DNA of 64,000 bases from Pseudomonadales bacterium (GTDB lineage Bacteria > Pseudomonadota > Gammaproteobacteria > Pseudomonadales > Azotimanducaceae). The stretch is taken from assembly GCA_022827905.1 (NCBI GenBank), contig JAJEIQ010000055.1, positions 32,940-96,939 on the forward strand. Reading direction: 5' to 3'. This document shows positions 35,636 to 42,948 of the stretch, piece after piece (within the stretch, counting starts at the first letter, position 1; every line of letters begins with the position of its first letter). The translations under genes were made by a program, and so were the position numbers. The notes under the pieces were generated by a model. The model made no database searches. It saw nothing but the letters and a program-made list of their open reading frames with translations, and was not told the origin of the DNA.

Positions 35636-37628
35636 GATTGCCGGGTGGGAGAGCGAGGGACTCCGCTGCCCCGATGTCGCCGTGGATCTGCGCCGCGCTG
35701 GGGGCGTGCCTCCCGTGTCGCTGGTTCAGATGCCGAACGGCACCGGTAAGACGACCACGCTGGAACTACTAAACGCCGCGCTGAGTGGTTCGGCGCGGGA
35801 CTGGAAGCCGGAAAAGGTTCGGGGGTACCGCCGGGGCGACGAAGGGGCGGTCGGGCGATTCAAGGTGACGTTGCTGGTGGACGGCAAGCCGCTGTCGATA
35901 GAACTGCTGCTCGATTACAGCACGGGGCGGGCAAGCTACCTGTCTACCAGTCCGGGAAGCGGTGGAGTCGTGCCAGTTTGGCGCGTTCCTCCGGCGATGA
36001 CGCGGTTCCTGAAACCGGAGTTTCTTAAGCTGTTCATTTTCGACGGGGAGTTTGCCGGGCGCTTGCTCGACGGCGGCGAGACCGAGGCGGACCGGGTCGT
36101 GGACGCGCTTTGCCAAGTCTATCTCCTGCAGGACGCGGCCTCGTTTGCGCGGGACTACTGGGATAAGGAATCGAGGGCGGTAGATACGACGCGGACGAAA
36201 CAGGGGCTGGACAGGATCCGGGTCCGGCGTAATCGGCTGGTGGTTCGGGAAACGAAGGTCGTCGGCCAACTGGAAATGGCGAAGGCGGAAAGCGCCGGAT
36301 TGGCTAGGTCGGCAGCCCAGCTTCGGGAGAAGATACGACAGCGAATTGACAGCGTGGCGGAAACGAGGGGTCAGCGCGATGCCGCCGAGGGGGAACGAGC
36401 GGCCGCGCAGAGCGAGGTGGCTGAGAGACGGGCCAAGCTGATGACGGCCCTGCGGCTGCCGCACGCCATTCACCCGAACTTGGCCGGTCGGCTGATGGAG
36501 CTCCGGGACAGTCTGGATCGCGTGCGGCTGCCGGAGAACACTTCGGCCCAGTTCTTCGAGGAGTTGGTCGAGGAGAAGGACTGCGTTTGCGGTCGGCCAA
36601 TGGACGAGGCAGCCAGGGAGCAGATTCGGGCAAGGGCGGAGCGCTACTTGGATGCTGATGACTCGGGTGTGATCAATGCGCTGAAGCAGGACATCTCGCG
36701 CTACACCGAAGAGCCGGACGAGGAGGGGGAAGACGCAGGCTACCCGCGCGTGCTGCGCTTGCGGAGGGAACTGACGGAGGCGCTACGCAGGGAACGCCTG
36801 GCCGACCAACAGGTCCGGGTGCTGATGGAGCGCCTCATCGAAGCCGGGGACAAGGAACTCGAAGCTTGGCAGGCGGAGGCAGAGAAGAAGGAGGATCGGA
36901 TCGAGGAGTGTCAAAAGCTGGTGGCGGAGATCGAAGGGCTGGGCGTGGGAGACGCCAATGCGGAGACATCAAAGTGCCTAAGGGTGATCCGTCGGGAGAT
37001 CGAAAGGCTGAACGAGCGGATCGCGCAGATCGAGGGAACGGTCCGGCTGCGCCGGCAGACCGAGTTGATTGCGTCCTTGCTGGACGCTGCGAGGGAGCGT
37101 GCGCGGGAGCGGATCAAGGCGGAGTTGCTCAAGGAGTGCAATGGCCGTCTGTCGGTGATTCTCGAAAACGACCCGCTGACCATCGAGCGTATCGACCGTT
37201 CAATCCGGCTGCGCGGACAGCGGGGGGCGAGCGCGGGTCAGACACTGGCGATCGGGTACACGTTTCTGATGAGCGTCTTGAACAGGGGGCAGAACGATTT
37301 CCCGCTGGTGGTGGACAGTCCGGCGGGGCCGATCGACAAGGGTGTGCGGCGACGCATCGGTCGGCTGCTGCCAACGCTGTGCAGCCAGTTCGTGGGGTTC
37401 ACCATCAATACCGAGCGGGAGGGCTTTGTGGATGCGTTGGAGTCGAAGGTCGACGACATCGCCTACCTCACCTTGTTTAGAAAGACCCCTGGGACACGGC
37501 GCATGATGGATGCGCTGCCGGACAAGCGGTACACGGAGACGCGCAACGCGGTTCTGGTGGATGACAGGGACTACTTCTTCGGATTTGACATAGAGGAGGA
37601 GGAGGAAGATGCCGTTCAGGCTTCGTGA
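35625..37628 (+). CDS. SMC/Rad50-like ATPase with CxC hook (PbeC-like?)
   Basis: 667 residues from ATG 35625, after CTGGAGG. Walker A is MPNGTGKTTTLELLNAAL; the middle is a long coiled coil with KDCVCGRPMDE, a CxC turn like a Rad50 zinc hook. The C-terminus holds the ABC signature RGASAGQTLAIGYTF and Walker B DFPLVVDSPAGPIDKGVRR. Resembles DndD, but is a separate family member. It likely works with the helicase on unmodified DNA. Confidence 0.78.
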   Translation: MRIEIAGWESEGLRCPDVAVDLRRAGGVPPVSLVQMPNGTGKTTTLELLNAALSGSARDWKPEKVRGYRRGDEGAVGRFKVTLLVDGKPLSIELLLDYSTGRASYLSTSPGSGGVVPVWRVPPAMTRFLKPEFLKLFIFDGEFAGRLLDGGETEADRVVDALCQVYLLQDAASFARDYWDKESRAVDTTRTKQGLDRIRVRRNRLVVRETKVVGQLEMAKAESAGLARSAAQLREKIRQRIDSVAETRGQRDAAEGERAAAQSEVAERRAKLMTALRLPHAIHPNLAGRLMELRDSLDRVRLPENTSAQFFEELVEEKDCVCGRPMDEAAREQIRARAERYLDADDSGVINALKQDISRYTEEPDEEGEDAGYPRVLRLRRELTEALRRERLADQQVRVLMERLIEAGDKELEAWQAEAEKKEDRIEECQKLVAEIEGLGVGDANAETSKCLRVIRREIERLNERIAQIEGTVRLRRQTELIASLLDAARERARERIKAELLKECNGRLSVILENDPLTIERIDRSIRLRGQRGASAGQTLAIGYTFLMSVLNRGQNDFPLVVDSPAGPIDKGVRRRIGRLLPTLCSQFVGFTINTEREGFVDALESKVDDIAYLTLFRKTPGTRRMMDALPDKRYTETRNAVLVDDRDYFFGFDIEEEEEDAVQAS

Positions 37629-38073
37629 GGATGCAGAGCGGTGGTTCAAGGGGCTGGACGGCAAGGAGCCGACCAAGACCAAGTTCGACCTCTACTATTT
37701 CTGCCTGATGGCGGGACTCGCGAGCGGTCGTGTGAGTGATCCGTCGGACTTCGGGGCGCGGGAGATCATCGACGAGTTCATCCAGGACTACCAGCCGGCG
37801 CAGCTGCTGCTGATCGGGTTGCTTGTCGCTGCGGAGGTTCGACGTGGCGGCATCGACCTTGGCGAGAAGGCTGCGGTTCGTGCTGAGTTTCGGCGGCTGG
37901 TGAGGCCGGATTCGAAGACGCAGTTGACCGAGGAAGGTATGCGCTGCATGAACGCGTACGCGAGTGGCGGGTATGATTTCCTGGCCGATTCGCGCGATGT
38001 GGCGCCTGCATCGCCGGAGGAGTTTGTGCGGGATTTCGTGGGCCTGATAGATCAAGCCGTGGAAGAAGAGTAA
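37609..38073 (+). CDS. Hypothetical protein, last gene of the helicase/ATPase module (PbeD position)
   Basis: 154 residues. The ATG follows GGAGGAGGAAG inside the end of the ATPase gene (20-bp overlap), so it is translated with it. FRLREDAERWFKGL and TKFDLYYFCLMAGLASGR suggest a helical DNA-binding or docking domain somewhat like DndE. MNAYASGGYDFL is another notable stretch. No domain recognised with certainty. Its stop is immediately followed by a remnant attachment site. Confidence 0.65.
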   Translation: MPFRLREDAERWFKGLDGKEPTKTKFDLYYFCLMAGLASGRVSDPSDFGAREIIDEFIQDYQPAQLLLIGLLVAAEVRRGGIDLGEKAAVRAEFRRLVRPDSKTQLTEEGMRCMNAYASGGYDFLADSRDVAPASPEEFVRDFVGLIDQAVEEE

Positions 38074-38160
38074 AGGTAGGAAAGTTTCGGGTCCGTAACA
38101 TACTGTTTATAATTGAATTTTTAATCGCAAGGACCGTTCGTCTCCACAATCGTCCCACGA
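38074..38160. other. Internal copy of the island's left end (degenerate att junction)
   Basis: AGGTAGGA, 14 bases, TAAC, 3 bases, CTGTTTATAATTGAAT, then CCACAATCGTCCCA. The same blocks with the same first spacings occur at 18875-18965 beside attL. The tRNA-derived part is decayed here. Marks the seam between the defence cargo and a second, 6-kb segment that holds the integrase. Confidence 0.6.
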
Positions 38161-38202
38161 CTAGGCCGCGACATGGAGCGGCGTTCCAATGAGTAGCCAA
38201 TC

Positions 38203-38532
38203 ATGGCCAGACCTGAATACACCTCTGTGTTAGCCAAGGACGGCGTCAAGCTGTACTCCCCGTCAGGTGAGTTGATCATCTCCTCCCGCAAAGTGTACGG
38301 ATCCAAGGAGCTCCTGTACCGTGATCACGTGGGTCTGGGCCTGCCAGATGAGAAAATCGGGAACAACCACGACAAGCTGATGCGGGAGGCCGCAAACGCC
38401 CACGAGCGCATGACAACGACACGGTGGCAGAGAGTCCGATGGTCGGTTGGGGAGGTCTTGGGAAGCCTTGTGCTCTGGTCGGCTATAGCGGCCGTGGCAG
38501 CGACAATAGCCGCTGTAGGTGCGTTCATGTAA
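38203..38532 (+). CDS. Small hypothetical protein with C-terminal membrane helix
   Basis: 109 residues from ATG 38203. Soluble, charged N-terminal 80 residues with no recognised motif; the last 25 (LVLWSAIAAVAATIAAVGAF) form one transmembrane helix, as in tail-anchored proteins. Lies just inside the second segment of the island. No clear Shine-Dalgarno sequence. Confidence 0.5.
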   Translation: MARPEYTSVLAKDGVKLYSPSGELIISSRKVYGSKELLYRDHVGLGLPDEKIGNNHDKLMREAANAHERMTTTRWQRVRWSVGEVLGSLVLWSAIAAVAATIAAVGAFM

Positions 38533-38770
38533 AGAAAGCAAGCACCGAATTTGGCTGCGCAATCCGGCTCGGCGGGAGATGGCAAGCTTCAACGATGAGT
38601 AAGAAAGATCTCGCATCCAACCGATGCTTGCGATCGGTCGGCGCTGAGCGGAATCGCGGGTAACCAATCCGGTCATCCTGTTCGCACCCGTTCCGTCCTC
38701 TCGGACGCCGCCGGCACTGCTCGCGCGGTGTTCATTTGGTCAGTGAACGTCTGTCCCGCCGTTGCGGCGG

Positions 38771-38979
38771 TCTCCCGTTTCGGTCAGCCGGGGGGCGCTG
38801 GGGATCGGGCCCGGCCGCTGGGTCACCCGCGGCCTCGCTGCGATCCTCGGCCCTTCGGGCCGTCTCCCGTTTTGGTCAGCCGGGGTGGGCTGGGGTCCGA
38901 CGCGCCCGCTGGATTCCAGCCTGCGGTTGCCTTGGACCGACGACCCTTGCGGGCCTCTCCCGAATTGGTCAGCCGGGGG
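38771..38979. repeat. Imperfect tandem repeat, 3 units of 92-93 bp
   Basis: A 23-24-bp core, TCTCCCG..TTGGTCAGCCGGGG (first copy CGGTCAG), starts at 38771, 38863 and 38956. The regions between are related in part (CGCTGGG and CCCTTCGGGCC / CCCTTGCGGGCC). The two periods differ by one base, so it does not keep a reading frame. Confidence 0.6.
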
Positions 38980-39177
38980 ATGGCTGCGCCCCTTGGCGGG
39001 ACGGTTCCCCGTTGTTTTACGTGGCGGGGCGCCATCGGGATGCCCCCGAGGGGGGCTAATGGGTCGCCGCGCACCCTAGCAGTCCGGCGGCGGGTGTCAA
39101 GCGCCGCGTCCTTAGCAGCCGCGCCGTGCGCGTGGAGCGCATGCGCGCCGTTGTGTGCGCCCATTGCGGCAAGGCGA

Positions 39178-39228
39178 GCCCCCACGCTGGGCAAAGCGTC
39201 CGCCAGGACCTTTTCCCAGCGTGGGGGC
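39178..39228. repeat. 14-bp perfect inverted repeat with 23-bp spacer downstream of the recombinase operon
   Basis: GCCCCCACGCTGGG (39178-39191) is the exact complement of 39215-39228. No T run follows on either strand, so it is not a classic terminator. Thirteen bases of the right arm (CAGCGTGGGGGCG) recur at 41333-41345, beyond the other end of the recombinase operon. Confidence 0.6.
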
Positions 39229-39333
39229 GAGCGGCAGCCTTCGACGCATGCACGTTGCGTCTCGGGACGCCTCGCGGGCGAAGGGGAGGAAGGCGAAGCG
39301 AAGCGCCCCGGCGCGACTCGCGGCGGACGCGGG

Positions 39334-39864
39334 TCAGCCCGCAGCGCGGCGCTTCTTCGCCGGACGTAGCGGCGGGCTGCGCGGCGGCAGCTCGAACCCG
39401 GCCTTGTGCAGCGCCAGACGCAGGCGCCTCTCGAGCAGGGCGAGGTCGCCGCTCGGGGCCGTGCGCAGCAGCGCGGCCTCGGCGCGGGCGGCAAGCTCCC
39501 GGTACCGGTCGCGGGACCGCCGCACGCGCTCCACAGTCTTCAGCGCGTTGCCCAGGCTGGCCCGGAGCCCGGCGTGCCGCTCGCGGTCCCGGCGGCGGCC
39601 GATCCGCTCGGCCTCAAGCGCCTTGCCCACGCCGTCGCGCTCGCGGCGCATCGCGTCGAGCTGGATGCGCAGTTCGTTCTGGCCGTGCTGGAGGTTCGCC
39701 ACGTGGTCGTCGCGCCCGCGAAGCTCAAGGGCGTAGTCGAGGAGGAGTTGGCCGACGGCGTCGCGGGCGTGGCCGTCGTGGCGCCGGATCCCCTTGCGCT
39801 CGACGAGCCAGTCGAGGGCGTCGGACTGCTCCGGCGTCAGGTGCAGCGTCAGGCGGGACTTCAC
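39334..39864 (-). CDS. Coiled-coil protein of the recombinase operon
   Basis: 176 residues from a GTG at 39864 overlapping the recombinase stop (GTGA). The N-terminal LTLHLTPEQSDALDWLV resembles a ribbon/helix DNA-binding start. Then come an Arg/Glu-rich coiled coil (about 60-140) and a basic tail. Probably an accessory DNA-binding protein for the recombinase, in the manner of KfrA-like or TnpC-like helpers. No family identified. Confidence 0.65.
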   Translation of the reverse strand: MKSRLTLHLTPEQSDALDWLVERKGIRRHDGHARDAVGQLLLDYALELRGRDDHVANLQHGQNELRIQLDAMRRERDGVGKALEAERIGRRRDRERHAGLRASLGNALKTVERVRRSRDRYRELAARAEAALLRTAPSGDLALLERRLRLALHKAGFELPPRSPPLRPAKKRRAAG

Positions 39865-40769
39865 TTCAGGTAGGCCAGGGTGATGTCCCGGCGGAAGTGC
39901 CCGAGCTCCTGGCTGACGACCTCCAGCGCGTCGGACCGGCGGAGCATCCGCTGCAGCTCCCGCATCCGCTCCTGGGCGTAGCTGTGGCGCATGCCGTGGG
40001 CGCCCCGCGTCCAGCCCAGCGCCCGCTTCGAGGCGCCCGTGAAGCTGGCGCCCCACGCCGTGCCGCCGGCGACGGCGTAACGGGACCGGTAGTGGATGCC
40101 CCGGTCGGTGATTCGGACGGGCGCCTCCCGGCGGCGCTCCTCAAGTTGGCTCGCAAGGTGGTCGGGGATCCGGACCAGGCGGACCAGTCCGCCCTTCCCG
40201 ACCACGGTGTAGTCCCGTCCGGGCCGACCGGCGAACTTCTCGGCACGGGCGGGCCTGGGGTCGGGCGGCTGCTCGCCGGGCCGGGCGAGCGTGAACAGCT
40301 CGTGCGCCCGCAGCCCGGCGGCGTGGGCGATCAGCGTGGACAGCGCGTTGCGCCCGCGCTGGGCGGCGGCCACCATGCGGACCTGCTGCGCAGTGTACGC
40401 CCGCCCGCCCCTACGGCCGGGCTTGAGCGAACGCACCACCGTCAGCCGCCCGCCTTCGGGCAGCCGCCGCGAGACGTGGACCAGCATGGCCTGCAGCGCC
40501 TGCCGGTGCATGTCGAGGGCCTTCTGGCCGAGGTCGGCGGTGCGACTGCGCAGGTACTCCACGGCGGTGTCGGGCGTGAGGTCGCGCAGCTCAAGGCCGT
40601 CGCCCCTGATCCGCCTTGCGATCTGGAGCAGGCAGTCGCGGTGGTTGGCGACCGTGCGCACCGATGCGGGCCGCTCCGGGTTGCGGCGCAGCGCGCCGAG
40701 GTTGACGAGCCGTCCGACAACGGCCTCGGCCTGCCGCTCGGGGGACGGGGGCTTCCGGAACTTCGGCAC
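39861..40769 (-). CDS. Tyrosine recombinase (second, distinct from the selC integrase)
   Basis: 302 residues from a GTG at 40769, 4 bp after the small upstream gene. GLRAHELFTL gives the first catalytic Arg, HGMRHSYAQERM the HxxR box, ELGHFRRDITLAYLK the His and Tyr nucleophile. The N-terminus (SVRTVANHRDCLLQIARRI) is a core-binding domain. Shorter than the P4-type enzyme and not of the DUF4102 class. It is the middle gene of a three-gene set with HTH-like and coiled-coil partners, which may be its own small mobile unit. Confidence 0.82.
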   Translation of the reverse strand: MPKFRKPPSPERQAEAVVGRLVNLGALRRNPERPASVRTVANHRDCLLQIARRIRGDGLELRDLTPDTAVEYLRSRTADLGQKALDMHRQALQAMLVHVSRRLPEGGRLTVVRSLKPGRRGGRAYTAQQVRMVAAAQRGRNALSTLIAHAAGLRAHELFTLARPGEQPPDPRPARAEKFAGRPGRDYTVVGKGGLVRLVRIPDHLASQLEERRREAPVRITDRGIHYRSRYAVAGGTAWGASFTGASKRALGWTRGAHGMRHSYAQERMRELQRMLRRSDALEVVSQELGHFRRDITLAYLK

Positions 40770-40773
40770 GGCG

Positions 40774-41034
40774 TCAGTCGGCCAGTTGCCGCCGCAGCCA
40801 GCGGGCGACGGTGGAGTGGTGGACGCGGACGCGCCGGTCGGCGAGCCAGCGCTGCAGTTCGGAGGTCGTGCTGCCCGCGTCGCGCAGCGCCAGCAGTTCG
40901 AGGGCGTGCCGGTCGAGGCGGGAGGCGGCATGGCGGCGGTGCCGCCTGGCGCGCGTCTGTTCCCTGAGGCGCGCTGCCTCGGCAGCGGCGTCGAAGGTCT
41001 CCGGGTCGTTCGAAACGGGCGGGGTTCGCGTCAT
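40774..41034 (-). CDS. Small helix-turn-helix-like protein upstream of the recombinase
   Basis: 86 residues from ATG 41034. Charged N-terminus, then LELLALRDAGSTTSELQRWL and VHHSTVARWLRRQL, which read as a resolvase/transposase-style helix-turn-helix. The stop is 4 bp before the recombinase GTG, so it is probably cotranslated and may regulate or assist it. Confidence 0.65.
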   Translation of the reverse strand: MTRTPPVSNDPETFDAAAEAARLREQTRARRHRRHAASRLDRHALELLALRDAGSTTSELQRWLADRRVRVHHSTVARWLRRQLAD

Positions 41035-41490
41035 CGGGCGGGCTGCGGGAGGGTCCGGCCAGCTGCGGAGGGGATCGACGGCAGGTGCATGGGGCCTTCA
41101 ATACAAGGAGCGGGGAGGCGGCGCAACAACTTTATGTTTATCAAATGGTTAAGGGGTTGGGTGTGGGATGCGCAGGGGCGCCTTATGGTGCGCTGCGCGC
41201 CCAAGCCGCGCGGATGCGGTGTGCTCGCCGCACGGGCAGGGATGGCGCCCGCAGGGTGGCGTTGTTCGGGAACGTGGTCGGCAGGCGGGGCATCGCGAAC
41301 CTGGAGGGAGCCGCGGCCGCCATCCCGCCTGTCAGCGTGGGGGCGCGTCGCGGCCCGTCAAGGGTTCGCTGCGCCGACGGCGCCCGTCGCCCTTGACTGC
41401 CCGCAACGCGCCGGGGAAGGCGCCACGGCACGCCTGGAGGGACCGAGGCGCGCGGTTCGGAGACGGCGCGCCCCGGCTGCAGGTGCCGCG
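41035..41490. other. 455-bp intergenic region
   Basis: No supported gene. An AT-rich patch (TTTATGTTTATCAAATGGTTAA, 41134-41156) probably holds the promoter of the recombinase operon. The 13-bp copy of the downstream hairpin arm lies at 41333-41345. Confidence 0.45.
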
Positions 41491-42030
41491 TCAGCGGCGG
41501 CTCAACCGCCAGCCATCATCCCAGGGCGACTGGCGCCAGAGCTGCTGGGACTTCGGCTCGGGATCCGGCAGGGGCGACCAGTACGCCGCCGACGGCTCAG
41601 GCTTCTGGCGCCCATTCCAAATCGATACGCCGCAGTCCAGGTTGCTCGCCCTGTGGACGCGCTCGGGCTGGGCCGCGAACTCGACGATGGCGGCGGCGTC
41701 GATGGCATCCTGGCGCTTCCGCCCGCGCTCGGCGTCGCGCTGCCCGCGGCACCGTTGGCAGAGGAAGTCGTCCTCCAGCCGCTTGCGGTACCCACACCGG
41801 CGGCAGCCGCCCTCGGCCACCAGCGCGGCCCGGCGCCGCTTGCAGGACCGGGCGCGCCTGTCGAGGCACCGCTGGCAGGCGTGCGCCGGGGTTCCGTCGC
41901 GCTTGATTGCAACCTTGTTCCGGCAGCGCTTGAACTTGCACTCGCTCCGTCCGGTCCGGGGTCCGACGGGCCGCACGAAGCCCGGCGGCAGCTTTCCGCC
42001 CCACTCGGCGATGAGGGATTCCATGTCCAT
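41491..42030 (-). CDS. Cysteine-rich, putative zinc-binding protein
   Basis: 179 residues; ATG 42030 follows a perfect AGGAGG at good spacing, so it is a real gene. The Cys pattern CKFKRC, CQRC, C, then GGCRRCGYRKRLEDDFLCQRC suggests two zinc ribbons or knuckles. The N-terminus is neutral, the middle very basic, and the C-terminus Trp/Pro-rich. A DNA- or RNA-binding role is plausible; family unknown. Confidence 0.65.
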   Translation of the reverse strand: MDMESLIAEWGGKLPPGFVRPVGPRTGRSECKFKRCRNKVAIKRDGTPAHACQRCLDRRARSCKRRRAALVAEGGCRRCGYRKRLEDDFLCQRCRGQRDAERGRKRQDAIDAAAIVEFAAQPERVHRASNLDCGVSIWNGRQKPEPSAAYWSPLPDPEPKSQQLWRQSPWDDGWRLSRR

Positions 42031-42294
42031 GTTGACCTCCTGTCAGGCTGTGTTGCCGACGCGGAAGTGCGTCGGTGCCTGGCTGGGCGGCGCGCGCGCG
42101 CAGCGCGGTCACCTCGCGCCAGCGAGGTCGGAGCGCAGCGGAGAACCAGCCGGTTGACCGCGCGAGCACGTGCGGCACGCTGGGCGGGAATCGACGGACG
42201 GAGAGCTGCGGGCTCGGGGCGACCGCTTGGCCCGACCCGCGACATTGCGCGTTCACGGCGCTAGACTTGGGCGAAGCCAACGAGGAGCCGCTGC

Positions 42295-42651
42295 ATGGAC
42301 ATCGCAGAAGACCGTCACGCGACACGGATCCGCGAACGTTCCGCGAAGCCGGCGCGGCCTCCTTGGACGTACCGCTGCCGATTGGCCGGGCGCAACCTGG
42401 TGGTCGACGTGGACGCGTTCAGCGCCTCGGAGGCGGCGGCACTGGCCGCCGGGCACTGGGGCGTGGAGATCGAAGCGGTCGCCGTGGACGGGCAGCGGCG
42501 GCGATGGATGCGGTGGATCGGGATCAGCACGCACGATACGGTTCGCAGCGGCATGGCGCTGGAGCGGAGCTGGTGGCACGGCGCCAAGCTCATGACGATC
42601 ATCGTGATCGCCTTGGTGGCCGCCTACGTGGTCCACGCAACGATCCTGTGA
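42295..42651 (+). CDS. Small hypothetical protein with C-terminal membrane helix
   Basis: 118 residues from ATG 42295, after GAGGAG. Soluble charged part of about 95 residues, then KLMTIIVIALVAAYVVHATIL as one membrane helix with a short periplasmic tail. Similar in design, not in sequence, to the gene at 38203. A strong GC-rich hairpin follows the stop. Confidence 0.55.
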   Translation: MDIAEDRHATRIRERSAKPARPPWTYRCRLAGRNLVVDVDAFSASEAAALAAGHWGVEIEAVAVDGQRRRWMRWIGISTHDTVRSGMALERSWWHGAKLMTIIVIALVAAYVVHATIL

Positions 42652-42678
42652 ACGGGGATTGCGGTCCCGTGCCGGAGC

Positions 42679-42700
42679 GGGCCGGCCGTTGAGCCGGCCC
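42679..42700 (+). terminator. GC-rich hairpin after the small membrane protein
   Basis: GGGCCGGC / GCCGGCCC, an 8-bp perfect stem with a 6-nt loop, 28 bp beyond the stop codon. Only TTC follows, so termination would have to be weak or factor-assisted. Confidence 0.45.
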
Positions 42701-42785
42701 TTCACGGAACCCGAATGCCGATCGCTGCGGCGAACCAGAGCGGAGCGGTTGTCCGGCGGAGCAACCCCGGCAGCCGCGGATTCCG

Positions 42786-42866
42786 CTAGGCGATGTAGGC
42801 GGCCCAGTCCGCCATCAGGATGCGCCGCTTCTCGAACAGGTCACTGCGCCAGTAAGCGGCCTCGTG
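42786..42866 (-). pseudogene. C-terminal remnant of a second P4-type integrase
   Basis: Minus frame ending at TAG 42786 reads HEAAYWRSDLFEKRRILM then ADWAAYIA. It lines up with the end of the intact integrase next door (VEQAYARSDLIEKRRALMDQWARFV), including the catalytic Tyr. An in-frame stop precedes it and nothing else of the gene is left. It is a different sequence, so it comes from another integrase and not from duplication of the present one. Confidence 0.75.
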
Positions 42867-42948
42867 TTTCTGTTACCGGAGGATCGCAATGCGAACCGCA
42901 ACTGCGGGTAGGGATTGGACTGAAGGGTGGTATCCACCGGCGGATGGG

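Larger units (their letters stand above)
38533..39333. other. 800-bp region with repeats and a long hairpin, no convincing gene
   Basis: Open frames here have no ribosome sites or family features and come from high GC content. It holds three repeat units at 38771-38979 and a 14-bp inverted repeat at 39178-39228, listed separately. Confidence 0.55.

Noticed and set aside
38771..38979. CRISPR array
   Set aside because: Only three cores, spacer-like parts are related to each other and about 69 bp long, and no cas genes are near.
39178..39228. Intrinsic terminator
   Set aside because: Strong stem but no T run on either strand and more than 100 bp beyond the gene end.
38728..40967. Long plus-strand frames (213 and 613 codons)
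   Set aside because: Arg/Ala/Gly/Pro-rich translations that run antisense to the recombinase operon or through the tandem repeat.
41085..42264. Long plus-strand frames around the Cys-rich gene
   Set aside because: Antisense to a gene with a perfect ribosome site and zinc-ligand pattern; low-complexity products.
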